64,000 nt of DNA from Staphylococcus xylosus. GTDB taxonomy: Bacteria; Bacillota; Bacilli; Staphylococcales; Staphylococcaceae. The notes under the pieces were generated by a model. That model ran no database searches. It saw only the letters and a list, made by a program, of their open reading frames with translations, and was not told where the DNA came from. Position numbers and translations under genes: made by a program. Below are positions 1 through 9,777 of the stretch, piece by piece (position 1 is the stretch's first letter; each line of letters opens with the position of its first letter). The stretch spans positions 310,001 to 374,000 of the forward strand of contig NZ_MRZO01000003.1 in the NCBI RefSeq assembly GCF_002732165.1, written 5' to 3'.

Positions 1-671
1 TGTATATCGCTAATACCAAGTGACTTGAACCACTGATCCCAACGTCTTAACGCTTGAATAGTACGATGATCGTGTTGGAATAGTTGACTTAATAGATCTA
101 GTTGCTCTGTCGTTTTAGTAGTTAATAATTGAACGATTGGATGAGCGATACCAAGTTGCGAAGTAAGCTCTGAAATATTGCGTTCTTGAACAAGTTTTAG
201 AATCTCGTTAGTTTGTTCTTTAGTCGTTAAAAGTAGGTCAATAAGTTGGTAATGACCTAAAATAACAAAATCTATCTCATCGTTAAGTGAGTTTTTTATA
301 AATTCATAAAAAGTCATAAAGTCATCTTGCATGTTTGTAATGGTAGGGTTGTAGTGTTCTATACCTAATTGAGTATAGACTTCATTATCACGCACAATAG
401 GCCCTGAATATGCTACATTGCTTAACTGCCGTGGATAACTACTATAATAACGCAATAATTGATCAGTAAAATCATTGCGTAGCGCAAAGATATGATGGTC
501 ATGTTGCCAGAAACTACGCTCTGTCATTTGTTGAAGGTCGTCTTTTGTAAGTGTTTGCCATGACAGAGATTCTATAAAGCTGAAATCAACAAGTTTAAAT
601 CCAGCTTGTTGAAAATGCTTTAAAAATGCGAGTTCAATTTCTTTGTTTTTGATAAGTGTTGTAGCATTCAT
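1..671 (-). CDS. hisZ: ATP phosphoribosyltransferase regulatory subunit HisZ (5' part)
   Basis: HisZ is the catalytically inactive, histidyl-tRNA-synthetase-like subunit that activates short-form HisG, the first enzyme of histidine synthesis. The reading frame is open from the start codon at 671 to the left edge, about 223 codons, so the 3' end is missing. The translation contains QHDHHIFALRNDFTDQLLRYY and VLGHYQLID-type segments that I recognise from staphylococcal HisZ, which is a shortened, diverged member of the family. A ribosome site (AAAGGATGG on the minus strand) precedes the ATG. hisZ is normally the first gene of a his operon, which would continue to the left of the window. The identification is by resemblance to S. 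aureus HisZ; a diverged HisRS-like protein is the only alternative. Confidence 0.88.
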   Translation of the reverse strand, partial: MNATTLIKNKEIELAFLKHFQQAGFKLVDFSFIESLSWQTLTKDDLQQMTERSFWQHDHHIFALRNDFTDQLLRYYSSYPRQLSNVAYSGPIVRDNEVYTQLGIEHYNPTITNMQDDFMTFYEFIKNSLNDEIDFVILGHYQLIDLLLTTKEQTNEILKLVQERNISELTSQLGIAHPIVQLLTTKTTEQLDLLSQLFQHDHRTIQALRRWDQWFKSLGISDI

Positions 672-1051
672 AATATAACCATCCTTTACATATACTTTGT
701 TTCTCTACCGAACTAAAGTGAATTGATAAAGAACACTTTAACATAGATATTTTTGTAATTCAATAAATATTCTGAAAATAATTGGTGGAGTTAATAGTAG
801 TCATCTTAAAATATACACATGATACATTTTAATAAATAATAAAACTAAAGTCCGAGGCATAAATAGATGTCTCGGACTTAGTATGTTTAGTCATCATTAA
901 CTAGGTGAGATAATAAAATTATTTTATTAAAAATTGTTTGCTATCCCACTTCGAACTTCTAAGTTTCAATATTAACAATAATAAAATTTAACTAAGGATG
1001 TAATTATTTGGAGTAGGTAATTTTTATATATTGTTGTAGCAAAGAGTGAAG
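672..1051. other. Intergenic stretch between dsdA and hisZ
   Basis: About 380 bases with no open frame. It holds the hairpin terminator of dsdA at 841-879 and, to the right of hisZ, AT-rich DNA that should carry the his operon promoter on the minus strand. I see no T-box leader or other riboswitch and no convincing -35/-10 pair. Confidence 0.6.
841..879 (-). terminator. Terminator of dsdA
   Basis: A 13-bp stem (AAGTCCGAGGCAT at 848-860 with its partner at 867-879) is followed on the minus strand by TAGTTTTATT. The inner part of the stem, CCGAGGCAT/ATGTCTCGG, recurs in the gpmA terminator at 51026-51064. Confidence 0.7.
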
Positions 1052-2368
1052 TTAATATTGATTATTTTCAACTAAGTTCTTGCCATAATCTACGTAATTA
1101 AGCATTTCATCTTTAGGCACCATATTACCACCGGTTGCCCAAACGATATGGTTCGCATTTTCTACAGCAATTCCCTTATTAATCGCTGTTTGAGTTGCTG
1201 CATTTATACCAGCAAATCCAGAAGCTGCTGAAGGTTCAATGAATATGTGTTCCTTTTGGCTCAAAGTATATAAATATCGATACATTTGCTTATCTGATAC
1301 AGTACATGCGCCATAAAGTAAGTTGTTCATTATTTGTCCAACGAGGCGAGAGGGACGTGATACTGCTAAACCGTCAGCATCTGTACGTCCATCCAAACCA
1401 ATATCTGTGACAGCAATTTCATCATGAAGTTGTGTCATCATACCTAGTAACATGCATGGGGCATGCGTTGGTTCAACGAACACACAATAAACGTGATCAC
1501 CAAAAATTTGATTTAAACCAAAAGCTACGCCACCGGGTCCACCACCAACTCCACATGGCAAATATACAAAGAGAGGATGCTCAGCATCAACTTGTATATT
1601 TTGTTCTCTAATTTGCGATTTTAATCTTAAAGCTGCTACGGCATAGCCTAAGAATAAATCGGCTGAGCCTTCATCATCTACGAAATGACATGTAGGATCA
1701 TGTTCAGCAGCTTTCCTGCCTTTTGCAACAGCAAATTGATAATCAGATTGATGTTCAATAACTTCTACCCCACGGTCGCGCAATAAATCTTTTTTCCATT
1801 GACGTGCGTCGCTCGACATATGGACTGTTACACTGAATCCAAGTTTTGCACTTATAATACCAATACTTAAACCAAGATTTCCTGTTGAGCCAACAGCTAC
1901 ATTATATTGGCTAAATAGTGCCTGATACTTTGGTTCAGCTAAAATACTGTAGTTATCACTATAGTTTAAATCACCTTGATCCATTGCAATGGTTTCTGCT
2001 AACTTCAGTACTTCATAGATGCCACCACGTGCTTTTATAGAACCAGATATTGCAAGGTGGCTATCGCATTTAAGCCATAATTTTCCTATCTTAGTTTGAA
2101 AGTCTGATTTCGTTAAAGCGTCTTGCATAAATGGAATATGTTTTAAAGGTGATTCTATTAAGCCATCATTTTTCTCGGTTTCAGGAAAAACTACACGAAT
2201 ATAGTTGCTAAACCTTTCTAATCTTGCGGCAGCTTCTTTAATATCATTAATAGAAAAAGGGAAAGATCCTGGTTTTTGAAAATTTGGATTTTCCCAGAAT
2301 AAAGGTTTATAGTCTTGTAACTTATTAATTAAAGGAAACGTTTGTTTCAATTGATTGAGAGTGGTCAT
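1052..2368 (-). CDS. dsdA: D-serine dehydratase (D-serine ammonia-lyase)
   Basis: A PLP-dependent enzyme that deaminates D-serine to pyruvate and ammonia in the cytoplasm. The protein has the fold-type II hallmarks: the PLP-lysine motif SGSIKARGG (Lys about 112), a phosphate loop VGSTGNLG about 165, and the glycine-rich [10 protein letters not shown] segment about 275. Its 438 residues match the bacterial DsdA length (about 440). I chose the ATG at 2368 because TAGGAGG sits six bases upstream; an upstream in-frame ATG (2401) and the ATG at 2374 have no usable ribosome site. The gene is monocistronic, with its own terminator, between hisZ and ppk. In S. saprophyticus D-serine deaminase is known to allow growth in D-serine-rich urine; most other staphylococci lack it. 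No dsdX or dsdC neighbour is present. Confidence 0.93.
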   Translation of the reverse strand: MTTLNQLKQTFPLINKLQDYKPLFWENPNFQKPGSFPFSINDIKEAAARLERFSNYIRVVFPETEKNDGLIESPLKHIPFMQDALTKSDFQTKIGKLWLKCDSHLAISGSIKARGGIYEVLKLAETIAMDQGDLNYSDNYSILAEPKYQALFSQYNVAVGSTGNLGLSIGIISAKLGFSVTVHMSSDARQWKKDLLRDRGVEVIEHQSDYQFAVAKGRKAAEHDPTCHFVDDEGSADLFLGYAVAALRLKSQIREQNIQVDAEHPLFVYLPCGVGGGPGGVAFGLNQIFGDHVYCVFVEPTHAPCMLLGMMTQLHDEIAVTDIGLDGRTDADGLAVSRPSRLVGQIMNNLLYGACTVSDKQMYRYLYTLSQKEHIFIEPSAASGFAGINAATQTAINKGIAVENANHIVWATGGNMVPKDEMLNYVDYGKNLVENNQY

Positions 2369-2535
2369 AGTCATCCTCCTACAGTTCGAATTCATTCTCA
2401 TATATATTATAGCAAAGTGTTTTTAATCATCGGTGTATAGACGCGGATGATTAAAAACTTACTAAATGATTAAGTATCTGAGAAACATTGTGAGCCATGT
2501 GAGAGAGCATGGTTTCAGTTAACAAATAGAAACAG

Positions 2536-2579
2536 AAGTGGCATAGAAACCACGATTTAATTTGATTTCTATGCCACTT
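2536..2579. terminator. 14-bp perfect hairpin downstream of ppk
   Basis: Arms AAGTGGCATAGAAA (2536-2549) and its complement (2566-2579) enclose a 16-base loop. A short T run follows on the plus strand only, although the nearest upstream gene (ppk) is on the minus strand, so its role as ppk terminator is uncertain. Confidence 0.5.
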
Positions 2580-2586
2580 TTATGAG

Positions 2587-2621
2587 CTTATTAGATGAGC
2601 AGTACCTGCTCATCTAATAAG
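2587..2621. repeat. 16-bp perfect inverted repeat with 3-base loop
   Basis: CTTATTAGATGAGCAG (2587-2602), loop TAC, then the exact complement (2606-2621). No T run on either strand. It is the first structure ppk transcripts would meet after the stop codon. Confidence 0.75.
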
Positions 2622-2670
2622 TAAAACACTTTAGAGGCGTGACTTTAAAATAAAGTGTTAAGAAATTAGT

Positions 2671-4830
2671 TTATTTTTTAAAAGATTTTCGTATTTTAGT
2701 AAACCAACCTTTGCGATTATTAGCTGACATAACTTGAGGTTGTGCAGATTTTTCTTGTAAAGATTGACCAAATTTAATAGCTTCATTCATAAGATATGCT
2801 TGTGAATTTAATGGTGACAAATTATTTTCAATATAGTGGTAGTTACCGTTTTGATCTTGGTAACGTCCTTTTTGATTATCAGAAAGTTGAAGATTCATAT
2901 AATCTAATAGACGGCTTGCGATCGCTTTATCTTCAACAGGGAATAAAATTTCTACACGTTTAATCATATTTCTCGTCATCGCATCTGCAGAAGAGAGATA
3001 AATCTTATCTTCTCCATTATTATGGAAGTAATAAATACGAGAATGTTCTAGAAAGCGTCCGACTATGCTCACTACTTCAATGTTTTCACTGATTCCTGGG
3101 ACTCCTGGTTTTAAGCAACAGATACCACGAATAATAAGTTGTACTTTGACACCAGCACAGGATGCTTCGAATAATTTGAGTATAATATCTTTATCAGTTA
3201 AAGAGTTCATCTTCATAATGATCTTTCCATTACCATGTTCTAGATGAGTCTTAATTTCATTATCTATACGAGCTAAAAAGACATCACGGATATCAAATGG
3301 AGCCACGATCAATTTGTTATAAACTGGTTTTATCGAATAGCCACTGAGATAGTTAAAAAAGTTAATTGCATCTTCGGCAATCTCATTGTTCGTCGTTATA
3401 ATTCCCATATCAGTATATAGATTAGCGGTTTTATCATTATAATTGCCGGTTCCTAGATGTACAAAAGAAGTAAGTTTATTGTTAATGCGTTTAACCACTA
3501 GCGAAATTTTACTATGTGTTTTTAAATGTGTCATACCATAAATAACATGGCAACCGGCATCTTCTAACATTCTAGCCCAATGGACATTATTTTCTTCATC
3601 GAAACGTGCTTTTAATTCTACCAAAACGGTAACTTGTTTGCCGTTTTCAGCAGCATTTTTCAGGCTATTGATGATAGGTGAGTCTTTGCTGACACGATAA
3701 AGCGTTTGTTTAATTGCAATCGTGTCAGGATCTTCGGATGCTTCACGTATAAAATCTACGATAGGCTCGAAAGATTCATAAGGGTGGTGGAAAAATATAT
3801 CTCTTTTTAGTGATAGGTCATAAATATTATTATCACCTAAAGATTGTGGAATTTGTGGTACGTATTTATTATATTTTAAGTGTTTTAATTTATTAGATAA
3901 ATGTTCAACTAAATCAGAAAGCATAGTTAAGTCGAGTGGCCCATCTAAGAAATAAACATCATTGTCTTGAACTTCTAATTGATTCATAATCCATACAATA
4001 TCTTCATGTGTTGCATCTCTACCATCTACTTCTAAACGAACAGCTGTGCCACGTTTTCGTTCTTTTAAGAAACGCTCGATTTCTATTAATAAATCTTCTG
4101 CACCATCTTCGTGGATGGTTAAATCTGCATTTCTTGTAATTCTAAAGGTAAATGTATTTATGACATTAAACCCAGTAAATAAATCATTTATAAAATAAGT
4201 GATAATGTCTTCGACCATAATAATGTATTGCTTATCACCTTCATTAAATGCATAAAAACGTGGTATTAATGATGGGATTTGAACAATAGCGGAATTAATT
4301 TCATCAGGTGTATCGATGTTTACAAAAATGTTTAAACTCTTATTATTTAATTTAGGAAAAGGATGATAAGCATCGATACCTAACGGTGTCAAAGTAGGCA
4401 ATATACCAACTTTGAATTCTGTTTCAAGTCGTGCCAAGAGCGTTTTAGGTAACTTATGAGGTTTTACGATTTCTACTTGATACTGACGTAAATCATTGAT
4501 TAATTCATTATAAACTTCATATTGTAAATCAACGTTTTTCTTGTTTTTTATTTTAATCTGATCAAGTTGTTCTTTTGGTGTTAATTGTGCTTTGTTTTCT
4601 GGTTTATCATAGCCCAATTTCACTTGATCTTGTAGACCGGCTACTCGTACCATAAAAAATTCATCCAAATTTGAGCTGAATATAGAAACAAAGTTAAGCT
4701 GTTCTAATAATGGATTGTTTTTATCTTGTGCTTCTTGTAACACACGATAGTTAAAATCTAACCAACTCAGCTCTCTATTATTATAATGTTGTGGCGAATT
4801 TAAATATTTCTCTCCCAAATTTCTATGCAT
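2671..4830 (-). CDS. ppk: Polyphosphate kinase (PPK1)
   Basis: Makes long-chain polyphosphate reversibly from ATP at the membrane. The 719 residues fit PPK1 (about 690-720) and show its order of parts: N-terminal helical domain starting [15 protein letters not shown], head domain, then two phospholipase-D-like catalytic domains. The autophosphorylated histidine lies in [12 protein letters not shown] (about residue 435), with [11 protein letters not shown] and [11 protein letters not shown] as further signature segments. It is transcribed from ppx, whose stop lies 68 bases upstream, so the pair that builds and degrades polyphosphate forms one operon. The start ATG has GAGGTG about 11 bases upstream. 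Two hairpins follow the gene. Confidence 0.95.
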   Translation of the reverse strand: MHRNLGEKYLNSPQHYNNRELSWLDFNYRVLQEAQDKNNPLLEQLNFVSIFSSNLDEFFMVRVAGLQDQVKLGYDKPENKAQLTPKEQLDQIKIKNKKNVDLQYEVYNELINDLRQYQVEIVKPHKLPKTLLARLETEFKVGILPTLTPLGIDAYHPFPKLNNKSLNIFVNIDTPDEINSAIVQIPSLIPRFYAFNEGDKQYIIMVEDIITYFINDLFTGFNVINTFTFRITRNADLTIHEDGAEDLLIEIERFLKERKRGTAVRLEVDGRDATHEDIVWIMNQLEVQDNDVYFLDGPLDLTMLSDLVEHLSNKLKHLKYNKYVPQIPQSLGDNNIYDLSLKRDIFFHHPYESFEPIVDFIREASEDPDTIAIKQTLYRVSKDSPIINSLKNAAENGKQVTVLVELKARFDEENNVHWARMLEDAGCHVIYGMTHLKTHSKISLVVKRINNKLTSFVHLGTGNYNDKTANLYTDMGIITTNNEIAEDAINFFNYLSGYSIKPVYNKLIVAPFDIRDVFLARIDNEIKTHLEHGNGKIIMKMNSLTDKDIILKLFEASCAGVKVQLIIRGICCLKPGVPGISENIEVVSIVGRFLEHSRIYYFHNNGEDKIYLSSADAMTRNMIKRVEILFPVEDKAIASRLLDYMNLQLSDNQKGRYQDQNGNYHYIENNLSPLNSQAYLMNEAIKFGQSLQEKSAQPQVMSANNRKGWFTKIRKSFKK

Positions 4831-4898
4831 AACTGTTAATACACCTCATTAGTAGTCTTAGATACATGTTTTGCTACACTTAATTTATCATAAGAATT

Positions 4899-6425
4899 TT
4901 AAGATTTTGTAAAGATTATAGAAACATTTTCCTTTAATATTTTATCGATATGTTTCTTTTGTCTATGCGCTTGATATTCTTCAGCGATGGGCGAGCCATT
5001 ATAGTAAACGTATAGGGTATAACCATCGTTTTCATGTTTAAGATTTAAGCGCTCAACTGCACTTGTGTGAGAAATATTAAGTGCATTAACGAATTTTATA
5101 ATGCCTCCTAGGGATTGAATATTATCTAGTTCCTTACCGCGAAGCCATTTTGTTTCATGACTAAAAAATTTTAATAGCGACTTATTTTTAAAACTTGCGA
5201 GCAACGCTAATTTGACACGATCTTCGTGCTTGAAGCCATCTATCATTGAATTGGCAATAATATAATAGGTATGTGGCGAACTAGAGTCCGCATCAATAAA
5301 TCTACCTAGATAATACAAGTATGCCCCCTCAGCAAATAAAGATTTTTCTTTTTCTGAAACTTCAATTTTATCCCATTTTATTAATTGCTCTAAGAGTGAT
5401 TGTGCTAATTTTACGCGTTGGTTAGCGCTAGTTTCTTCGATACCGTATTCATTCGCTAAATGATACAAAGCATCCGTTCTAATATTTTCTTTTTTAAATT
5501 CTTCAGGGTGGCGTTCGCCTATAACATTCATGGCATAGCCTTCACGAAGACCCTTTCGAGAGAATGTAAATTGAGTAGCATCTATTTTATTAAATAGAGT
5601 ATTAAAGACTGCTACGGCTGGCAGTATAATATCCACACGGTCTCTACTTAGTCCATCAATATCCTTTAAATCATCACGTGAACTCTTTTTAATGATTGTA
5701 TATACTTCATCAATATCTTTTTCAGACATTGTATAATTGTGCACACCGCCGATAGGGTACGAGTGTTCTGACTGATGAATTCGTGCTACGTTACGAGCAG
5801 AACCACCAATACCTACAAGTGCAACTTCTTGATTTTTTATCCATGGTAATTGATCAAATTGTTTAGATAAGAATTTTTCCATATCTTTAATTGCAGATTT
5901 GTCGTTATGATCTTTGCCATCGAAAAATTTGCGTTGTAAAGTAACGACTCCGAAAGGGAAACTATGCGATTCTATTAGCCTCTTATCTTTAAAAAGTGTA
6001 ACTTCTGTTGAACCACCACCAATATCAACAGAAACACCATCATTAATGTCTGTAGTATGTGTAATAGCATAAAATCCATAAAATGCTTCTTCTTGATCGT
6101 TAATAATTTTAATTTTGATATTAAGTTCTTTTTTTATTTTTTCGATGATTTTATCTCTGTTTGTTGATTGTCTGATTGCTGCAGTAGCTACGGGATGCAA
6201 TGCATCAACTTCGAATTTGTCTGCTACTTTTTTAAAGCTACTTAAGGTTTCAGTTAACACATTGATTCCATCGTCGCTCATTGCTAAATCTTCAGTTAGA
6301 TACTGACTTAGCCTTGCGGGTGTTTTTATATTTAATAATTCATTTAATCCTGTTTTTTTATCAAATTCGAAAATAACCAATCTAATGGTATTTGATCCGA
6401 TATCAATTAATCCTATACGTTCCAT
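4899..6425 (-). CDS. ppx: Exopolyphosphatase (Ppx/GppA family)
   Basis: Releases phosphate from polyphosphate chain ends; related enzymes also hydrolyse pppGpp. The actin/ASKHA-fold motifs are clear: GLIDIGSNTIRLVIFEFD at the N-terminus (phosphate 1 loop) and SVDIGGGSTEVTLF about residue 140 (phosphate 2 loop). The C-terminal half resembles the HD-like helical domain of this family. Length 508. The ATG at 6425 is preceded by TTTAGGAGG at ideal spacing. It is the first gene of a ppx-ppk operon, an order opposite to that in E. coli. Whether it prefers polyphosphate or pppGpp cannot be told from sequence; the ppk linkage favours polyphosphate. Confidence 0.93.
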   Translation of the reverse strand: MERIGLIDIGSNTIRLVIFEFDKKTGLNELLNIKTPARLSQYLTEDLAMSDDGINVLTETLSSFKKVADKFEVDALHPVATAAIRQSTNRDKIIEKIKKELNIKIKIINDQEEAFYGFYAITHTTDINDGVSVDIGGGSTEVTLFKDKRLIESHSFPFGVVTLQRKFFDGKDHNDKSAIKDMEKFLSKQFDQLPWIKNQEVALVGIGGSARNVARIHQSEHSYPIGGVHNYTMSEKDIDEVYTIIKKSSRDDLKDIDGLSRDRVDIILPAVAVFNTLFNKIDATQFTFSRKGLREGYAMNVIGERHPEEFKKENIRTDALYHLANEYGIEETSANQRVKLAQSLLEQLIKWDKIEVSEKEKSLFAEGAYLYYLGRFIDADSSSPHTYYIIANSMIDGFKHEDRVKLALLASFKNKSLLKFFSHETKWLRGKELDNIQSLGGIIKFVNALNISHTSAVERLNLKHENDGYTLYVYYNGSPIAEEYQAHRQKKHIDKILKENVSIIFTKS

Positions 6426-6587
6426 AATGCCTCCTAAAATATTTAATGAGGTAATTTATATTGTTCTATTTTATTTACCCATTTCTTAAGATTATATTAC
6501 ATTAAATATAATAATTTGTTACTAATTATTTTCATGCTGCTCAATAGAAAATAATTTGAAATAAATCGTATAAATTACAATGTGTAA

Positions 6588-6640
6588 CATAAAAGAGACG
6601 AATCGGACAGTCAAATTTATACTGAAAGATTTGTCTCTTA
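6588..6640 (-). terminator. Terminator of the AbgT-type gene
   Basis: Stem AAGAGAC (6593-6599) with GTCTCTT (6633-6639), supported by further pairing inside, followed on the minus strand by TTTTATG. Confidence 0.55.
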
Positions 6641-6660
6641 TGTGTGGAAATTTTTAAGTA

Positions 6661-8199
6661 TTATTTCATATCTAACGGACCACCAGGACCTAATGGCCAA
6701 CCTAACAAATACCAAATAATCATAAACAATGGCCAAACAATGCTTAAAATGATGGTATAAGGCATTAAACTTGAAAGTAAAGAACCTAATTTCATATGCT
6801 TGTCATATTTTTGCGCATAAGATAATAGTAGTGGTAAATATGGCATCATTGGAGTAATCGGATTACTGATGGAATCACCAATTCTATAAAGCATTTGTGT
6901 AAACGCGGGGTGAAATCCGACTAGCATTAACATTGGTATGAAAATAGGTGCCAAAATTCCCCATTTAGCCGATGCACTCCCTATCAATAGGTTAATGAGC
7001 CCACTTAATATGATAATACCTAAAATTAACACAATTCCATTTTGCCCTTGGAGCAATGAAGCTCCTTTAACAGCAACAATAACACCGAGATTACTCCACT
7101 CTAGGAATGCTAGTAGTTGCGCTGCAAAGAATACTATAACAATAAAGGACCCCATCGATCCCATAGAATCAGCTAACATTTTACCTAAGTCTTTAGAGTT
7201 ATGAAATACTTTCATTTTGATTCCATATACTAAACCAGGTACTAAAAATAAGACTAAAATAATCAAACCTACGCCATTAATAATCGGTGCATCATTAAGT
7301 AAGCTACCTGTTTTAGCATTTCTTAGAAAACTGTTCTGTGGGATTGCTAAAAGAATGAGTAAAGCAATCATTGCGAAGAAGCTTATGTTTGCCCAAAAAA
7401 CTGCTTTATTTTCTTCAGGTGTTAGTCCTTTATTTTCTTCATCAACTTTAATATCTGAGTTGGATGTATCATACGTTCCAAGTCTAGGAATGACAAATCG
7501 CATGGTTACCCAATATACAGATGGTAATAAAACGATAATACTAGCAGCTATAAAGTACCAATTCATTGCGACGTTTACGTGTACATTATCAGAAACTATT
7601 TTTGCTGCAGGCTCTGTAAAAGCATAAAGTAAAGCATCGGACATACCAATCATGACATTAGCCGAGAAACCACCAAGTGCTGATGCATAAGCCATAGCTA
7701 ATCCAGCAATAGGATGGTAACCTAATTTAATAAATACCATGGCAGTAAGTGGTGGTAACACGATAGTAGCGGCATCACCAGCAGCATTACCTAAGATACC
7801 GACTAATATAATTACCGGAATTATAATTTTCTTTGGCGCTTTATGTACGACTTGTATCATCAATTTATCAAAGTAACCTGTTTTTTCCGATACGCCAATA
7901 CCAAGCATGACTGCTAATACGAGACCTAGTGCGGGAAATTCAGAAAAATTCTTAATAGCATCATTCAATATCATTGATAAGCCATCGCTACTTAAAATAC
8001 TTTTAATTGCAATGGTATCACCGCTTCCGGGATGTTTAACCGTGATAGAGAAAAATGAAATAATCCAAGTTAATACGGCGAGACCTAAGCACATTAAGAA
8101 AAATAAAATACTAGGGTCAGGTAATCTGTTCCCAATTTTTTCTACTATGTTTAAAAATCTATTGATAAGCGTTGGTTTTTCTTTTGAATTTAATGACAT
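6661..8199 (-). CDS. AbgT-family transporter
   Basis: A 512-residue, multi-spanning membrane protein of the AbgT family, known for p-aminobenzoyl-glutamate uptake and, in MtrF/YdaH, proton-driven export of sulfonamide-type antimetabolites. Family marks include the N-terminal NRLPDPSILFF segment, GNAAGDAATIVLPPL and the C-terminal SNPITPMMPYLPLLL stretch. The start at 8199 is chosen because GGGAGG lies 9 bases upstream; the open frame extends further up without a ribosome site. It is a single gene with its own terminator, divergent from a short-chain dehydrogenase. Substrate is not predictable here; no abgA or abgB peptidase genes flank it. Confidence 0.87.
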   Translation of the reverse strand: MSLNSKEKPTLINRFLNIVEKIGNRLPDPSILFFLMCLGLAVLTWIISFFSITVKHPGSGDTIAIKSILSSDGLSMILNDAIKNFSEFPALGLVLAVMLGIGVSEKTGYFDKLMIQVVHKAPKKIIIPVIILVGILGNAAGDAATIVLPPLTAMVFIKLGYHPIAGLAMAYASALGGFSANVMIGMSDALLYAFTEPAAKIVSDNVHVNVAMNWYFIAASIIVLLPSVYWVTMRFVIPRLGTYDTSNSDIKVDEENKGLTPEENKAVFWANISFFAMIALLILLAIPQNSFLRNAKTGSLLNDAPIINGVGLIILVLFLVPGLVYGIKMKVFHNSKDLGKMLADSMGSMGSFIVIVFFAAQLLAFLEWSNLGVIVAVKGASLLQGQNGIVLILGIIILSGLINLLIGSASAKWGILAPIFIPMLMLVGFHPAFTQMLYRIGDSISNPITPMMPYLPLLLSYAQKYDKHMKLGSLLSSLMPYTIILSIVWPLFMIIWYLLGWPLGPGGPLDMK

Positions 8200-8419
8200 A
8201 ATCCTTACCTCCCAATTAAGTTGTCGAAAGTATAACAAATTAAAGTTAATAATTAAATGAAAATTTTGACAATTTAAATAGTTGAACAAATTAAATGCTG
8301 TAAACGTTTTTATTTAAAAATCCTATTAAATGAAGTTTCGCAGGCAATTAAAAAAGGAACTGTATAACTGATATGTCTTAAGAAGGAAAGTAATTTTAGA
8401 AAAGGAGTTGTGAGTAATT

Positions 8420-9238
8420 ATGGGAAGATTAGAAGATAAAGTAGCTATATTAACAGGTGTTAGCACAGGTATTGGGGCTGCTACCGCACATGTTTTAGCT
8501 AAAGAAGGTGCTCATGTTATAGCAGTAGATATCTCAGAAAAAGTACACGATACAGTTAAAGAAATTAATAATGCAGGGTATAAAGCTTCAGGTTATACTG
8601 TTGATATTTCAGATGAACATGCTGTAGAACGATTTGTAGAAGCTATTAAAGAAAAATTTTCAACAATCGATGTACTCTTTAATAATGCGGGGGTTGATAA
8701 TGCTGCTGGTAGGATACATGAATATCCTGTAGAAGTCTTTGATAAGATAATGGGAGTTGATCTGAGAGGGACATTTTTAATGACTAAGTTTTTCTTACCT
8801 TTAATGATGGATGAAGGTGGTTCTATTATTAATACGGCGTCATTCTCAGGTTTAGCAGCAGATTTAAATCGTTCAGGATATAATGCTGCAAAAGGTGGCG
8901 TAATTAATTTCACGCGTTCAACTGCAATTGAATATGGACGTGAGAATATTAGAGCGAATGCGATTGCACCAGGTACTATTGAAACGCCACTTGTCGATAA
9001 ATTGACTGGGACTGCTGAGGAAGAATCTGGTAAAGCATTTAGAGAAAATCAAAAATGGGTTACACCTTTAGGTAGATTAGGAACACCAGAAGAAGTTGGG
9101 AAACTTGTTGCGTTTCTAGCTTCAGACGATAGTTCATTTATTACTGGTGAGACGATTACTATTGATGGTGGGGTAATGGCTTATACATGGCCTGGTGAAA
9201 TGTTAAGTGATGATAGTTGGAAAAATACGACTAAATAA
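8420..9238 (+). CDS. Short-chain dehydrogenase/reductase (SDR)
   Basis: A classical SDR of 272 residues, NAD(P)-dependent, substrate unknown. It shows the cofactor glycine motif TGVSTGIGAA (about residues 12-21), the NNAG motif about 90, a catalytic serine in NTASFSG, the YNAAK catalytic pair about 155 and the C-terminal ITGETITIDGGVMAY. Similar proteins are often annotated glucose-1-dehydrogenase-like or 3-oxoacyl-ACP-reductase-like, but neither can be assigned. AGGAG precedes the ATG. It stands alone; the hairpin 9255-9291 follows its stop. Confidence 0.88.
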   Translation: MGRLEDKVAILTGVSTGIGAATAHVLAKEGAHVIAVDISEKVHDTVKEINNAGYKASGYTVDISDEHAVERFVEAIKEKFSTIDVLFNNAGVDNAAGRIHEYPVEVFDKIMGVDLRGTFLMTKFFLPLMMDEGGSIINTASFSGLAADLNRSGYNAAKGGVINFTRSTAIEYGRENIRANAIAPGTIETPLVDKLTGTAEEESGKAFRENQKWVTPLGRLGTPEEVGKLVAFLASDDSSFITGETITIDGGVMAYTWPGEMLSDDSWKNTTK

Positions 9239-9254
9239 AAATAATTTATAAAAG

Positions 9255-9291
9255 AGAGAGGCTGAGACAAATATTTTGTCTCAGCCTCTCT
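9255..9291 (+). terminator. Hairpin after the SDR gene
   Basis: A 16-bp perfect stem (AGAGAGGCTGAGACAA at 9255-9270 with 9276-9291) and a 5-base loop. No T run follows, yet its position 17 bases after the stop codon suits a terminator. Its 3' arm is part of the direct repeat 9276-9293/9760-9777. Confidence 0.6.
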
Positions 9292-9293
9292 TA
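9276..9293 (+). repeat. 18-bp direct repeat, left copy
   Basis: TTGTCTCAGCCTCTCTTA occurs identically here and at 9760-9777, bracketing the IS remnant and the structured repeat. Confidence 0.85.
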
Positions 9294-9347
9294 GAACGTT
9301 GACAAACCCTTCGCGAATCAATGCGAAAGGTTTGTTTATTTTCTATT

Positions 9348-9605
9348 TTAAATAAATTTTTCAAAATAGTAGTAATCTTTCAGACCATTAATGGTCCTTT
9401 TATTAGCCACATTACGCTTTTTTAAGATTCATGTCAGCACAAATCAGTGTGATATCCATGGAAACTTTGTCATGGCTTCTATACCTCGTTCATCGCATAC
9501 CACGCTGCACTTTTGCATCATCAAAGCTTCTCTCTACTGTTTGACTTCGCATTTTATATTGTTTTTTACTATATCCACCAATCTTATATATTCAACATAA
9601 ACACC
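9348..9605 (-). pseudogene. IS1182-family transposase, 3'-terminal remnant
   Basis: Read on the minus strand, pieces of one transposase appear in different frames: IGGYSKKQYKMRSQTVERSFDD-like text, then RGIEAMTKFPWIS after a frameshift, then ICADMNLKKRNVANK, ending at a stop at 9348. The TVERSF.DAK motif with a following YRG-like segment is typical of the C-terminus of IS1182/IS5-type DDE transposases in staphylococci. At least two frameshifts and internal stops separate the pieces, and the N-terminal four-fifths is gone. It is a dead fragment. Family assignment rests on recall of the motif. Confidence 0.72.
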
Positions 9606-9647
9606 ATCACTGTTTAATTTACATATATTATCATAATTTTTTTGTCA

Positions 9648-9747
9648 TGTTGGCAGTGGTTTATGCCGACTCCTGCGGGAATAGCACTAGCCGAAGACTA
9701 CAGGCTAAGGCATTGCCCGCGGAAAGCGTGCATAAAAAATGCCAACA
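9648..9747. repeat. Structured intergenic repeat, about 100 nt
   Basis: Nested complementary arms: TGTTGGCA (9648-9655) with TGCCAACA (9740-9747), TTTATGC (9660-9666) with GCATAAA (9730-9736), GCGGG (9675-9679) with CCCGC (9716-9720). The ACTCCTGCGGGAA...CCCGCGGAAAGCG text is one I recognise from many intergenic sites in staphylococci and bacilli; its function is not known to me. It is richer in G+C than its surroundings. Confidence 0.65.
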
Positions 9748-9759
9748 AAGCCGGAGACA

Positions 9760-9777
9760 TTGTCTCAGCCTCTCTTA
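9760..9777 (+). repeat. 18-bp direct repeat, right copy
   Basis: Identical to 9276-9293. Directly before it GAGACAT forms a small dyad with the repeat's TGTCTC. Confidence 0.85.

Larger units (their letters stand above)
2369..2670. other. Intergenic stretch with two strong inverted repeats
   Basis: Roughly 300 bases between the 3' end of ppk and the start of dsdA. Besides the dsdA promoter region it holds two perfect hairpins one after the other (2536-2579 and 2587-2621); no gene is visible. Confidence 0.6.

Noticed and set aside
7217..7627. 136-codon open frame opposite the AbgT-type gene
   Set aside because: Shadow of a membrane-protein gene without ribosome site.
9391..9600. 69-codon plus-strand open frame
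   Set aside because: It is the complement of the decayed transposase tail and has no ribosome site.
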